A DNA stretch of 64,000 nucleotides from Alteromonas sp. CI.11.F.A3 (GTDB lineage Bacteria > Pseudomonadota > Gammaproteobacteria > Enterobacterales > Alteromonadaceae), in the NCBI RefSeq assembly GCF_032925565.1, contig NZ_CP136708.1, positions 4,588,001-4,652,000 of the forward strand, read 5' to 3'. The notes under the pieces are model-generated. The model saw only the letters and a program-made list of their open reading frames with translations, searched no databases and was not told the DNA's origin. Shown piece by piece: positions 18,857 to 28,306 of the stretch. How positions within the stretch are numbered: the first letter of the stretch is position 1; each line of letters begins with the position of its first letter. A program made the translations under genes and the position numbers.

Positions 18857-19873
18857 TTACTCGTTTCGTGCGAAAACGGCCAAAGGGTGAGATGTGATAA
18901 GTTGCATATTAGCTCTGGTTCCAGGCTTAATTGCGTTTTCGTGACTGACACGAACCTTTAATTGGCTACCGCTGTCTAGGGTTACCGCATAAAGACGGCT
19001 TTCCCCTTCGTAACGCACCCAATCTACGGTGCCATTCGGTGATTCATGCTGCGCACTTAAACTTAAATCGTCTGGGCGCACCAATAAATCTACTTTGCCA
19101 GTAGCACCGTCTACCGAAGTACCTGGCACTGTGCCAATGTCAGTGGTGACAGTGTCGTTAGTAAAGGTACCAGGAATGAAGCTCGCCTCACCCATAAAAC
19201 GTGCTACAAAGCGACTAGCAGGCTCTGAGTAACAGGCCTCTGGAGTAGCAAGCTGCTCTAGTACACCTTTATTTAGAATGCCGACTCTGTCGCCTACGCT
19301 AAGCGCCTCTTCTTGGTCGTGAGTTACCCAAATAGCAGGCACGCCAGCAGTTTTAAGCGCATCGCGTATTTCCCAGCGAAGGCTGTCTTTTAAGGCGGCA
19401 TCTAGGTTTGAAAGCGGTTCATCTAGCAGAACAAAAGCGGGTTCATGTGCCAAGGTACGGGCCAATGCGACCCGTTGCTTTTGACCGCCCGATAAACGTG
19501 CGGGTTTAGCATCACGAAAATTTTCAAGGCCAAGAAGCTTCAACCAATGATCGGCAAGTTTAGTATCTTTCAACCGAAAGCAGACATTTTGCTGAACGGT
19601 TAAATGCGGAAACAGGGCGAAGTCTTGAAACACCATACCCACATTACGTTTTTCAGGGGGAACGGTTTTCTTAGGTGTGGCGGTCCAATTACCTAGGGTC
19701 ATTTGCCCTTCAGAAATAGGAATAAGGCCTGCTAAGGCCTGTAAGATAGTGGTTTTACCGCAGCCTGTTGGACCTACCAGCATAAGAATTTCGTCTGAAC
19801 CTAATGCTAGGTTTAGCTTATCCACTACACGGGTAGCACCATAATCAACTGACAACTCACTCACTTTAAGCAT
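18857..19873 (-). CDS. fbpC: Ferric iron ABC transporter ATPase
   Basis: A 338-residue ABC ATPase with Walker A GPTGCGKTT, Q-loop VFQDFALFPH, signature LSGGQKQRVALARTLA, Walker B FVLLDEP and H-loop VTHD, plus a C-terminal TOBE-like regulatory domain. It matches the FbpC/AfuC group that powers periplasmic ferric iron uptake. It is the last gene of a run fbpA-fbpB-fbpC with overlapping ends, preceded by a Fur box. The closely related thiamine and putrescine transporter ATPases are less likely given the partners. Confidence 0.87.
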   Translation of the reverse strand: MLKVSELSVDYGATRVVDKLNLALGSDEILMLVGPTGCGKTTILQALAGLIPISEGQMTLGNWTATPKKTVPPEKRNVGMVFQDFALFPHLTVQQNVCFRLKDTKLADHWLKLLGLENFRDAKPARLSGGQKQRVALARTLAHEPAFVLLDEPLSNLDAALKDSLRWEIRDALKTAGVPAIWVTHDQEEALSVGDRVGILNKGVLEQLATPEACYSEPASRFVARFMGEASFIPGTFTNDTVTTDIGTVPGTSVDGATGKVDLLVRPDDLSLSAQHESPNGTVDWVRYEGESRLYAVTLDSGSQLKVRVSHENAIKPGTRANMQLITSHPLAVFARNE

Positions 19874-21393
19874 TAACTACGATCATCCTCGGAAACGGTA
19901 AACTGGGCGCGGCGTTCGCCAGAAAGCATTAATATTAAGCCAAAGCCCGATAACAATACCAGCAATAAACCCGGTACAGCAGCGCGACCAAAATAGCCCG
20001 CTTCGTATACTCGCCACATGTAGGTCGCTAGAGTTTCAAAGCCCGTGGGCCCTAGCATTAAGGTGGCCGGCAGTTCTCGCATGGCTTCTAAAAACACCAA
20101 CGCGGCACCGGCTACCATGCCTCTTAAGGTAAGTGGCAAGGTAATGCGCATGAAGGCTTCACGTGGGCTTGCACCTAATACTCGTGCGGCTTTCACTAAT
20201 CCAGTATCTAAATTTTCTGCGGTACTACGTACACTGCCCACGGCAAGAGGTATAAAACGCAGTACATACGCCATCACTAACAACCCTAAGGTTTGGTACA
20301 AATACGGTAATTGAAGCCCAACGTAAACCAAAGCGGTACCCATTACGATACCCGGTACGCCAAAACCAAAATAGGTAATGCGCTCCATTAAACGCCCCGC
20401 TTTGCCTGCAATTGCCGCGTGGGCAACAGGTATGGCTAACATCACCGCCACGATAGCCGCAAGGAATGATGCGTAGGCTGAATTCCACGCGTAGCTAAAT
20501 TCAAACCCACCAGTACCTTCGCGAATTAGCCACAAAGTAAATACCGCAAGAGGCAATACAATAGCCAGCAATAATATAGGCATTGCTGCTAATAACATAA
20601 GGTTACACTGCCAACGGGCAGGCCATAGGCTTAAATGTCGCCCAGGGCGTTCTTTAGCGCCGCTAATACGGCTTTCTATAAATAAGATTAATCCAACAAT
20701 TACCATTAGCTGCAAGCTGAGCATGGCAGCTTGGCTTAAACCAAAGGCATTGTATTCAACAAAAATAACGCGGGTGAACGTGTCTAATCCCATAATGGCA
20801 GGGGTACCAAAATCAGACAGCGCATAAAGTGCAGCTAATAAAGCGCCGGCAGCAATACTGGTCGCTACGCGGGGCAATACCACGCGCCACAAACTGGTAT
20901 ATAAAGATACGCCAAGCGTGCGAGCAGCGTTAATTAGGCTAGCATCAAGGCTTAGCAACGATGCCCGTGTGGTCATCATTACAAAAGGATAGGTGTATAA
21001 GGACATGACGAGTGCCGACCCCCACAGCCCCTCAATACTGGGTGTGGAAATTCCCAATACATTTTCTATTTCGCCGCCCCGACCAAATGAAAAGTACATG
21101 GCAAAGGCGCCAATATAACTGGGCAGGGCTAAAGGTGCAGCTAATAAAATTAACCAAAACCGCTTGAAGGGCATTTGAACATAGGCAGTAAACAGCGCTA
21201 ACGGCACGCCTATTAGCACCGAGCCAATAATGGTTAACACCATAAGGGATACGGTGTTCCCGAGTACGCGCAAGTTGTGGGTGTCGAAAATTTCTGCGCT
21301 ATCTGATGCTAACGAAAATAAAACGCCTACCGGCAACAGTGCCATTAACGCGATAATTAAAGCCAGCGGATACGACTTTGGCCAGTTGCTCAC
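19873..21393 (-). CDS. fbpB: Ferric iron ABC transporter permease
   Basis: A 506-residue inner membrane protein with about twelve helices, consisting of two fused permease halves as in FbpB/SfuB. Each half has an ABC coupling motif of the EAA type (INAARTLGVSLYTSLWRVVLPR in shortened form; AARVLGASPREAFMRITLP in the second half). The ThiP subunit of thiamine transport has the same plan, so the iron call depends on the substrate-binding protein and the Fur box. It overlaps fbpA by ATGA and abuts fbpC by one base. Confidence 0.85.
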   Translation of the reverse strand: MSNWPKSYPLALIIALMALLPVGVLFSLASDSAEIFDTHNLRVLGNTVSLMVLTIIGSVLIGVPLALFTAYVQMPFKRFWLILLAAPLALPSYIGAFAMYFSFGRGGEIENVLGISTPSIEGLWGSALVMSLYTYPFVMMTTRASLLSLDASLINAARTLGVSLYTSLWRVVLPRVATSIAAGALLAALYALSDFGTPAIMGLDTFTRVIFVEYNAFGLSQAAMLSLQLMVIVGLILFIESRISGAKERPGRHLSLWPARWQCNLMLLAAMPILLLAIVLPLAVFTLWLIREGTGGFEFSYAWNSAYASFLAAIVAVMLAIPVAHAAIAGKAGRLMERITYFGFGVPGIVMGTALVYVGLQLPYLYQTLGLLVMAYVLRFIPLAVGSVRSTAENLDTGLVKAARVLGASPREAFMRITLPLTLRGMVAGAALVFLEAMRELPATLMLGPTGFETLATYMWRVYEAGYFGRAAVPGLLLVLLSGFGLILMLSGERRAQFTVSEDDRS

Positions 21394-22424
21394 AGCACCC
21401 CGACTTTTCGCATGAGATTAAGCGTAGGGCGTAAATCTGCTAGTTTTCTCAGGTCCATATCAGGTGGTGATATCTCAGATAATGCAGGTAAACCTTGCGG
21501 CGGTGTTACGCCTTGCACAAGCGGAATTTCATACGCTTCACTGGCTAAGTAACCTTGCACTTCACGGCTAAGTAAATAGCGAATGAAGTTCACCGGTAAA
21601 TCGCCTTCGCTTAGTGCCACAATGCCAGAGGCATTCACTAAACAGCCTGCGTCATTTTGCGTATAGGCAAGAGCAACATTCGCGTTTGGCTTACCGGCTT
21701 TTAAGCGCAGTGTGTAGTAATGGTTTGCAAAGCCCATATCCACTTCGCCGCGTTCAACGCCCATGACTACACCCAGTTCGCCTGCGTACTTTTTCGCTTT
21801 GCTATTAACGCCTTTAAGCCAATCGGCGGTGGCTTTTTCGCCTTCTAAAATGCGCATAGCAGTAACGAATGACTGGAATGATGCATAGGCCGGAGCCCAA
21901 CCCAACGCTAAGTCGCTATCGGCTAAGGCCATTACGCTATCTGGAATTTGATCAGGTGTTACACGTTCTGTGTTATACGGCAATGTACGAATACGGCCAG
22001 TAACGGGTGTCCAGCTAGGATACTGGAAACCGTCTTTCAATTGAGTGGTTAAGTCGGTAGGTAACGGCTTAGCTAAACCTGAATCGGTTACCATGCCGAT
22101 ACTACCGGTATCTACTGCCCAAAATAAATCCGCGCGTTTCACCCCAGCTTTTGCTTCCGCAGCTAGGGTGTTAGCTAACGCGGCTGAAGCGCCGCGCCTA
22201 ATTTTTAAATTAAGCTTTGGATTTCGTTTTTTAATGGCATCGAGCACATTTTCATACAAACCACCTTCACCACGCCCCAAATAAAGGGTGAGATCACCTT
22301 CCAACTTAGGCAGTGACTCTACCGACACACTTGCGATAGTGTTGGCAAAGCTCAAACTGCTGATAGGTAAACTACCTAACGCACCTGCGGCGGCTAAACC
22401 TTGTAAAAATGTTCTACGTTGCAT
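21390..22424 (-). CDS. fbpA: Ferric iron ABC transporter substrate-binding protein
   Basis: A 344-residue periplasmic binding protein. The N-terminus has QRRTFLQG followed by a hydrophobic segment, a twin-arginine signal, so it is probably exported folded. The mature part begins with DLTLYLGRGEGG and carries RIRTLPYNTERV and FANHYYTLRLKAGKP, as in FbpA/FutA-type ferric-binding proteins, where tyrosines bind iron. It captures ferric iron in the periplasm and hands it to FbpB/FbpC. It follows an unknown secreted protein by 16 bases and shares the upstream Fur box. Confidence 0.87.
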   Translation of the reverse strand: MQRRTFLQGLAAAGALGSLPISSLSFANTIASVSVESLPKLEGDLTLYLGRGEGGLYENVLDAIKKRNPKLNLKIRRGASAALANTLAAEAKAGVKRADLFWAVDTGSIGMVTDSGLAKPLPTDLTTQLKDGFQYPSWTPVTGRIRTLPYNTERVTPDQIPDSVMALADSDLALGWAPAYASFQSFVTAMRILEGEKATADWLKGVNSKAKKYAGELGVVMGVERGEVDMGFANHYYTLRLKAGKPNANVALAYTQNDAGCLVNASGIVALSEGDLPVNFIRYLLSREVQGYLASEAYEIPLVQGVTPPQGLPALSEISPPDMDLRKLADLRPTLNLMRKVGVL

Positions 22425-22440
22425 TTGAAAAAACTATTCC

Positions 22441-23253
22441 TTAGAAAACGTCTTTACGACTTTTTTCTGCTTCTACTAACAAGGAACGTGCGCGATCTAA
22501 TTTCGTTTGCATAGTTTCCACTACGCCACGCACCGCTTCTACGCCTTTTCCGCCAGTAATTGCTTGTGGAAGGGTTACGTTGAAGTCTTTCTCTAAGTCT
22601 TCAACTAGGTCAGCGTCTAATTCAATTAACGCCCCTTCTACCCCTTCAAAACGCTGTAAGTAAGTATCGTGAACCAATGTGGTGGCAACTTCAGTTAGTT
22701 GCTCTGCCGACTTAGCCACTACGCGATCTAAACGCTTTTTAATATCGTCTATAACTTCAGGCGCTGTGGTTGGTTCAACTTCAGTGGTTTGTACTTTGGC
22801 AACCAAACCCTGCTTTTGATATTGTGACGCAAGTTTAACTGCGCCTAACGCTTGCCACAAGGCTTGATTAAGTTTGGTTTGCTCTGCGCGAACATCTTCT
22901 ACTGATTTACCGTTTTCGATACCCATTTTGATGCCATAGATACCTTGCCAGATAGATGCGTAAACAGGCACGTACTGGGTTTCGATAGCAGAATGAAAAT
23001 CGACTTCTTCCCAATATTCAATGAGTGCGTCTGTGTCTACGTTCTTGCTGTCTTTTTCGTAAGCATCCACAACACTGCCGAATTTTTCTTCTAACCAGTG
23101 TACTTCTTCTGTGTACTCACCAATATGAGCCTGAAGGTTGTTTACATGTTCGCTGATCACACCATTTGCAAAGGCGCTGCTTGTGCCAAATGAAAAGGTC
23201 ACTGCCAATACTAATACCGAGGCACTTAGCTTCTTAAGTGTTGTTGTCATCAT
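22441..23253 (-). CDS. Secreted protein of unknown function, first gene of fbp operon
   Basis: A protein of about 270 residues with a clear signal peptide cleaved near SSAFA. The mature part is helical and rich in Glu, Lys and Gln, with EYWEEVDFHSAIE and ALWQALGAVKLA patterns that recall periplasmic iron-associated helical domains (imelysin/EfeO or the extracytoplasmic part of FTR1 proteins). I am not sure of the family. The start at 23253 or 23250 has AGGAAAA upstream and gives a normal signal peptide; the open frame to 23298 would run through the Fur box. Its place directly ahead of fbpA suggests a part in periplasmic iron handling. Confidence 0.65.
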   Translation of the reverse strand: MMTTTLKKLSASVLVLAVTFSFGTSSAFANGVISEHVNNLQAHIGEYTEEVHWLEEKFGSVVDAYEKDSKNVDTDALIEYWEEVDFHSAIETQYVPVYASIWQGIYGIKMGIENGKSVEDVRAEQTKLNQALWQALGAVKLASQYQKQGLVAKVQTTEVEPTTAPEVIDDIKKRLDRVVAKSAEQLTEVATTLVHDTYLQRFEGVEGALIELDADLVEDLEKDFNVTLPQAITGGKGVEAVRGVVETMQTKLDRARSLLVEAEKSRKDVF

Positions 23254-23280
23254 TTTTCCTAGTACTTTTCTAATTATGCA

Positions 23281-23299
23281 AATGATACTTATTATCATT
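23281..23299. promoter_or_regulatory. Fur box
   Basis: AATGATACTTATTATCATT is a 19-base near-palindrome close to the Fur consensus (GATAATGATAATCATTATC). It sits 28 bases upstream of the first gene of the iron transport operon, where it should repress transcription when iron is plentiful. Confidence 0.85.
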
Positions 23300-23593
23300 A
23301 ATTAAGTAAAGGTAACTCAACGTATGATTATGTCATACTTTCGCATTACCAAATTGGCTTTAAAGTCAGTAACTACGGTGTTTGCGGTGGAAATTGTATT
23401 AAGCAATTCATCGTATAACCGCCATTTGCTGGCTGTTTACAGCATAGTTATATTACATTTTAACGACTCAATGCGATCAACTTTATTGATGCCAAGCAAT
23501 CGTAAAAATCTATTGATACTTTTTATAATGATCACTAATTTAAGCTATTAGGCTAGGTTCAATTGAGATGGGCGGGTAAATATTAATAAGATC

Positions 23594-23636
23594 AAAAAAG
23601 GCCTGAGCATCACTTCACATTATGCTCAAGCCTTTC
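23594..23636 (-). terminator. Intrinsic terminator after the peroxiredoxin gene
   Basis: On the minus strand GGCTTGAGCAT pairs with ATGCTCAGGCC and a TTTTTT run follows, 33 bases after the stop codon. The rest of the 23300-23668 spacer shows no supported gene. Confidence 0.85.
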
Positions 23637-23668
23637 AATAGGTTTAGTGCTAAGTGCTACACTTACTG

Positions 23669-24142
23669 TTACAAGCTTTTTAACATGCTTTCAGCGTCAC
23701 TGACTTCAAAGCGGCCTGGATCTTCTACACTGATTTTTTTCACAACGCAGTCTTCAACTAACATGGCGTAACGCATAGAACGCAGACCACCAAAGTCACT
23801 GGTATTCATGTCTAAGCCAATTTGCTTAGTGAAGTGACCGTTGCCATCTGCCAGCATCATAATCTCTTCAGCGTTGTTCATCTTACCCCAAGCATCCATT
23901 ACAAATGCATCGTTTACCGATAAGCAAATAACCGTATCTACGCCTTTTGCTTTGATTTTGTCTGCCAATGCGACATAGCCTGGTAAATGTGCTTGAGAGC
24001 AGGTTGGCGTAAATGCGCCAGGCACTGCAAACACTACTACACGCTTGTCGTTAAAAAGCTCGGCAGTGCCGGGGTTTGTCATCTCACCATTTACTAAAAG
24101 GCTGAAATCCACCTCTGGCAAGGTGCTACCTACTTCTATCAT
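23669..24142 (-). CDS. Peroxiredoxin, Prx5 family
   Basis: A 157-residue thiol peroxidase. The active-site motif PGAFTPTCS holds the peroxidatic Cys48 and matches the Prx5/AhpE-like bacterial group; VDTVICLSVNDAFVMDAWG is the usual downstream block. These enzymes reduce hydrogen peroxide and organic peroxides using glutathione/glutaredoxin or thioredoxin. AGGAGAG precedes the start. It lies nine bases after rsmJ on the same strand and ends the recG-rsmJ-peroxiredoxin run before a strong terminator. Confidence 0.9.
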   Translation of the reverse strand: MIEVGSTLPEVDFSLLVNGEMTNPGTAELFNDKRVVVFAVPGAFTPTCSQAHLPGYVALADKIKAKGVDTVICLSVNDAFVMDAWGKMNNAEEIMMLADGNGHFTKQIGLDMNTSDFGGLRSMRYAMLVEDCVVKKISVEDPGRFEVSDAESMLKSL

Positions 24143-24151
24143 GCTGCTCTC

Positions 24152-24952
24152 CTAGGATTTTTGACGTAAATACACATCGAATCTATGTTTTTTACTTTCT
24201 ATTGCCATTGATGGATTGTTTCCGGCTAACACTTCTGCGCTGTTAGGCCGTTTCACCACTACTCTAGACGACGCTAATGCCAACGCGGGCGCGAGTAATG
24301 CGTCGGCGTCGGGGTCGTGTCCAAGCAATTGTTGAAACAATCGCATTTCCTTCTTCACCAAGGCTGATTTCTTTTTGTGCGGAAACATAGGATCTAAGTA
24401 AATCGCATCTACGTTCTCACCATTCCAGTATTGCATTACATCGGCACTATTTCCATGTTGTAGTGCGAATCGCTCTGCAAGCTCGGGGTAGGCAGCTTTT
24501 AAACGTCGAATACCATCATCAAGTAACGCCGCTACAATGGGCGAACGCTCTATCATAGTGACTTTGCAGCCTACGCTAACCAATACAAATGCGTCTCTTC
24601 CTAATCCGGGCGTAGCATCTACTACGTGCCATGGCGCCGCACCGTTATGCACATTACCTTTAAGCCCGATGGCTTTTACAATAGGCTCTTTTCTACCGCC
24701 GCCATGGGCTTTGCGATATAAGCTGGCAGGCGAAGCAAAGTCTACTATAACGGGCAGCGTTTTCTTTTCGTTTGCATCAGCCAGCCCAAGTACGTTATGA
24801 CAAACCTGAAGGTAGAAACCTTCAACAGGCTTTTCGTCAATGGGAAAACCCCAGTTCTCACTAATAGTCAGGGCAAGGGCTTTATCACTTTCAAAGCTCA
24901 CGTCGGTTTCGGTGCTAGCAACCACAAGAGGCAGAGTACTAAGCATGACCAT
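24152..24952 (-). CDS. rsmJ: 16S rRNA m2G1516 methyltransferase RsmJ
   Basis: A protein of about 266 residues. The SAM-binding block reads VVDATPGLGRDAFVL, preceded by the family hallmark ASLYRKAHGGGRKEPIVKAIG and followed by DAIYLDPMFPHKKKSALVKKEM. RsmJ methylates guanosine 1516 of 16S rRNA. ATG 24952 is preferred, as AAGGA lies five bases upstream; the frame is open to 25030 inside recG, but that extension is not family-like. The start overlaps the end of recG by 14 bases. Confidence 0.9.
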   Translation of the reverse strand: MVMLSTLPLVVASTETDVSFESDKALALTISENWGFPIDEKPVEGFYLQVCHNVLGLADANEKKTLPVIVDFASPASLYRKAHGGGRKEPIVKAIGLKGNVHNGAAPWHVVDATPGLGRDAFVLVSVGCKVTMIERSPIVAALLDDGIRRLKAAYPELAERFALQHGNSADVMQYWNGENVDAIYLDPMFPHKKKSALVKKEMRLFQQLLGHDPDADALLAPALALASSRVVVKRPNSAEVLAGNNPSMAIESKKHRFDVYLRQKS

Positions 24953-27011
24953 ATTGTTCCTTGTGCCCAATCCAGCGATTGATAATAGCTTGCGCATGGG
25001 AAGGATATTGCTCCCATAAGGTATAGGCAATTTCTTGTACTTTGGGAATAAGCGCGGCGTCTCGCACTAAATCAGCAATTTTAAGTTCTGCCATGCCGGT
25101 CTGACGCGTGCCCATAAATTCTCCCGGCCCACGGATTTCTAAATCTCGCTGGGCAATATAAAACCCATCGTTAGATTCACGCAGTACAGTTAATCGCTGA
25201 GTTGCCGTTTTAGACAAAGGGCTTTGGTACATAAGTACACATTGGCTTTCTACGGCTCCGCGCCCTACCCGTCCGCGAAGCTGATGTAATTGAGCTAATC
25301 CTAACCGTTCGGGGTTCTCAATTATCATGATACTAGCGTTGGGGACATCTACCCCTACTTCAATCACCGTGGTGGCTACAAGTAAATCGAGTTCACCGGC
25401 TTTGAAATCGGCCATTACTTGTAGTTTTTCGGCAGGTTTCAAGCGTCCGTGCACCAACCCTACGTTAAGTTCAGGTAATGCGGTGCGAAGAATAACCGCA
25501 GCATCTTCAGCGGCTTGGCATTCCAACACTTCTGACTCATCAATAAGGGTACAAACCCAGTAAGCTTGCCTGCCATTTGCTTTACAGGCTGTGCGAACGC
25601 GCTCAATCACATCGGCTCGCCTGCTGTCGGGTAAAACCACCGTGGTTACTGGGGTTCTTCCAGGCGGTAACTCATCAATAACCGATGTGTCTAAGTCTGC
25701 ATAAGCGGTCATAGCTAACGTTCTAGGAATTGGTGTCGCCGTCATAATTAACTGGTGCGGGTATCGCCCCTGTTGTTCGCCTTTATCGCGAAGCGCTAGG
25801 CGCTGATGCACACCAAATCTGTGTTGTTCATCTACAATCACCAAGGCGAGTTGTTGGTATGTCACGCTTTCTTGGAAGATAGCATGGGTGCCTACCAGCA
25901 TTTGTACGTCGCCACTTTCAAGCCGCGACAATACTTCGGTACGCGCTTTGCCTTTAAGCTTACCGGCTAACCACCCTATTTCTATGCCCAGCGGTGCGAA
26001 CCACTCTCTGAAATTATTGGCGTGCTGCTCAGCAAGTAATTCGGTAGGCGCCATTAACGCCACTTGATGCCCTGCGCCAATAGCGGATAACGCAGCTAGT
26101 GCTGCTACTAAGGTTTTCCCTGAGCCCACGTCGCCTTGTACTAAGCGCATCATGGGGCGCGGGTGTTGCATATCTTGCTGAATATCGGCCACTACTCGCT
26201 GCTGGGCACCTGTAGGCGAGAACGGCAGCTGCGCCAACATCTTTTCAATAAGGGGCTTGTCTACCTTTATGCTAATGCCAGGCTGTGCATCTGAAAGCTT
26301 GCGAACCTTGAGTACACTTAAATGATGTGACAAAAGCTCTTCTAAAATTAACCGGTACTGAGCAGGATGAAGCCCTTCTTCCATTTCATGCACATCGGTA
26401 TCGGGGGCTGGCCGATGCACTGCATGTAATGCTTCGTTTAGGCTTATCTGGTCGCTATACATACCTTCAGGCAGTAAGTCGGCCAGAGCGCCTTTGTCTA
26501 ACATTTTAAGGGCTTGGTCTGTTAAGTTTCGTAAGGTAAGTTGCTTCACCCCTTCGGTGGTAGGATAAACAGGGGTTAACGACTCTGCTTCAAGCGGCGC
26601 ATCTTCATCGATAAGTTTGAATTCCGGGTGCATCATCTCAATGCCCCACTTGCCCGTGCGAACTTCACCAAAGCATCGTATTACGTTGCCTGGCGTCATC
26701 ATCGTGCGCTGCACTGCCCCAAAGTGAAAAAAACGTAAAGTAATGGTGCCCGTACCATCGCTTAACTTCACCACTAACATGCGTTTTTTACCATATTGGA
26801 TGTCGGCGCTTTTTACTTCACCTTGCACGCTAACATGGGTAAACGGGCGGCACTCGGCCACACTGTAAACCCGTGTTCGATCCTCATAACGTAGAGGCAG
26901 GTGGAACAGCACATCTTGTAAGGTAAATAAGCCAATTTTAGCCAGCTTTTCGGCCACTTTAGCGCCTACCCCTTTTAGGGCGGTGATGGGCGTGGTGGCA
27001 AGAGTTTGCAT
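24939..27011 (-). CDS. recG: ATP-dependent DNA helicase RecG
   Basis: A 690-residue superfamily 2 helicase with an N-terminal wedge (OB-fold) domain for branched DNA (about 1-200), Walker A GDVGSGKT, DEQH box VIVDEQHRFG, motif III MTATPIPRTLAMT and the C-terminal QLRGRVGRG motif VI. RecG reverses stalled replication forks and acts on Holliday junctions. Length matches E. coli RecG (693). It is transcribed ahead of rsmJ. Confidence 0.97.
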   Translation of the reverse strand: MQTLATTPITALKGVGAKVAEKLAKIGLFTLQDVLFHLPLRYEDRTRVYSVAECRPFTHVSVQGEVKSADIQYGKKRMLVVKLSDGTGTITLRFFHFGAVQRTMMTPGNVIRCFGEVRTGKWGIEMMHPEFKLIDEDAPLEAESLTPVYPTTEGVKQLTLRNLTDQALKMLDKGALADLLPEGMYSDQISLNEALHAVHRPAPDTDVHEMEEGLHPAQYRLILEELLSHHLSVLKVRKLSDAQPGISIKVDKPLIEKMLAQLPFSPTGAQQRVVADIQQDMQHPRPMMRLVQGDVGSGKTLVAALAALSAIGAGHQVALMAPTELLAEQHANNFREWFAPLGIEIGWLAGKLKGKARTEVLSRLESGDVQMLVGTHAIFQESVTYQQLALVIVDEQHRFGVHQRLALRDKGEQQGRYPHQLIMTATPIPRTLAMTAYADLDTSVIDELPPGRTPVTTVVLPDSRRADVIERVRTACKANGRQAYWVCTLIDESEVLECQAAEDAAVILRTALPELNVGLVHGRLKPAEKLQVMADFKAGELDLLVATTVIEVGVDVPNASIMIIENPERLGLAQLHQLRGRVGRGAVESQCVLMYQSPLSKTATQRLTVLRESNDGFYIAQRDLEIRGPGEFMGTRQTGMAELKIADLVRDAALIPKVQEIAYTLWEQYPSHAQAIINRWIGHKEQYGHA

Positions 27012-27157
27012 TTGACCGACATTCCTTAGATCAAGCGTCTGATTTCATTGGTGTTAATGAAACCAATCATTTATTAGAAACGAAGTGTAATAGATTGCGG
27101 GAAGCTTGGCGAGTACGGTTTAAGGCCAGTATGGCAGGTGCTATAAGTTTGTGCAGA

Positions 27158-27889
27158 CTAGGCGCGAGTAGACACTGTCTCTTCATCGTTAGATAAGGCG
27201 TGTAACGCCTCTGGCGTCAGCTGCATTTGCTTCCACCAACTTGCCGGTGCATCAATGCGGCCAATCTCATCTATCGCAGGATAGGGAACACCCTTCGTTT
27301 TGCTTAAGGCGCAAAGTCTGGGGTAGCCTCTTTCGAACAAGAGTTTTTGGCATTCTTCTTCGGGTAAATGTTCAACGTCGTACATACCGGCTAGTTCTCG
27401 CTGGCGCTGCGCTTCGTAGAGCACAAGTGCTGCAGCAACAGACACGTTCAATGACTGCACCATGCCCGCCATAGGAATGATGATATCTTGATCGGCCATG
27501 GCAATAGCTTCGTCGGTAGCACCGTAGCGTTCTTGACCAAAGATAATCGCGGTAGGTTTGGTGTAATCAACTTCACGAAAGCCTACTGCCGTGTCAGACA
27601 AGTGTGTAACCAACACCTGCATACCCTGTTGCTTCAGTGCACCAATAGCGTTACCAAGACTGTCGTGATTAGTTTGGCGAACCCATTGCTGACTGCCCAT
27701 GGCGGTGTCGCCACGAAACTGGTATTTCTCTTCCCATACGGTGTGAACACGGTGAATACCAATGGCATCACAGGTACGAACTACCGCCGATACATTGTGA
27801 GGTTTATGTACATTTTCGAGGCAAACCGTAAGGTCGGTTTGCCTTTTTGCCAACGCACTTCGAATGCGAAGGTAACGCTCGGGCGACAT
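27158..27889 (-). CDS. trmH: tRNA (guanosine-18-2'-O)-methyltransferase TrmH
   Basis: A 243-residue SPOUT methyltransferase. MSPERYLRIRSALAKRQTDL opens the protein as in E. coli TrmH, and the knot motifs IIFGQERYGAT and MVQSLNVSVAAALVLYEA are present. It methylates the ribose of G18 in the tRNA D-loop. It lies three bases after ridA in a spoT-ridA-trmH run; the same genes cluster in E. coli (spoT-trmH-recG). Confidence 0.95.
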   Translation of the reverse strand: MSPERYLRIRSALAKRQTDLTVCLENVHKPHNVSAVVRTCDAIGIHRVHTVWEEKYQFRGDTAMGSQQWVRQTNHDSLGNAIGALKQQGMQVLVTHLSDTAVGFREVDYTKPTAIIFGQERYGATDEAIAMADQDIIIPMAGMVQSLNVSVAAALVLYEAQRQRELAGMYDVEHLPEEECQKLLFERGYPRLCALSKTKGVPYPAIDEIGRIDAPASWWKQMQLTPEALHALSNDEETVSTRA

Positions 27890-27892
27890 TGT

Positions 27893-28279
27893 TTACTCCG
27901 GCAATTCCATCACGCCGTCGATTTCAATTTGTGCGCCTTTAGGCAATGCAGAAACTTGCACTGCAGCACGCGCTGGGTATGGCTTGTTGAAGTAACGGCT
28001 CATAATTTCATTTACCGTCGCAAAGTGACCTAAATCGATAAGAAAGATGTTCACTTTTACCAAGTCGTTGGTGGTACCACCAGCGGCATCACACACGGCT
28101 TTTATGTTTTCAAAAACCTGTACCGCTTGTTCAGCGAAGTCTTCTGACACCATTTCCATAGTTTCTGCAACCAAAGGGATTTGGCCTGAAAGATAGACCG
28201 TTGTGCCAGCCTTAACGGCTTGACTGTAAGTACCAATAGCGGCAGGTGCCTTATCGGTCTGAATAATAGACTTAGACAT
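27893..28279 (-). CDS. ridA: RidA family enamine/imine deaminase
   Basis: A 128-residue protein of the RidA/YjgF family. It has the C-terminal signature [20 protein letters not shown] with the conserved catalytic Arg. RidA hydrolyses reactive enamines and imines such as 2-aminoacrylate released by PLP enzymes. It sits between spoT and trmH on the same strand, 27 bases after spoT. Confidence 0.93.
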   Translation of the reverse strand: MSKSIIQTDKAPAAIGTYSQAVKAGTTVYLSGQIPLVAETMEMVSEDFAEQAVQVFENIKAVCDAAGGTTNDLVKVNIFLIDLGHFATVNEIMSRYFNKPYPARAAVQVSALPKGAQIEIDGVMELPE

Positions 28280-28306
28280 AATGGATCCTAAAAATTTTTT
28301 AAAAAG

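Noticed and set aside
23324..23551. 75-codon frame on the plus strand upstream of the iron operon
   Set aside because: No ribosome binding site, no recognisable domain, AT-rich composition; it lies in the spacer beside the Fur box.
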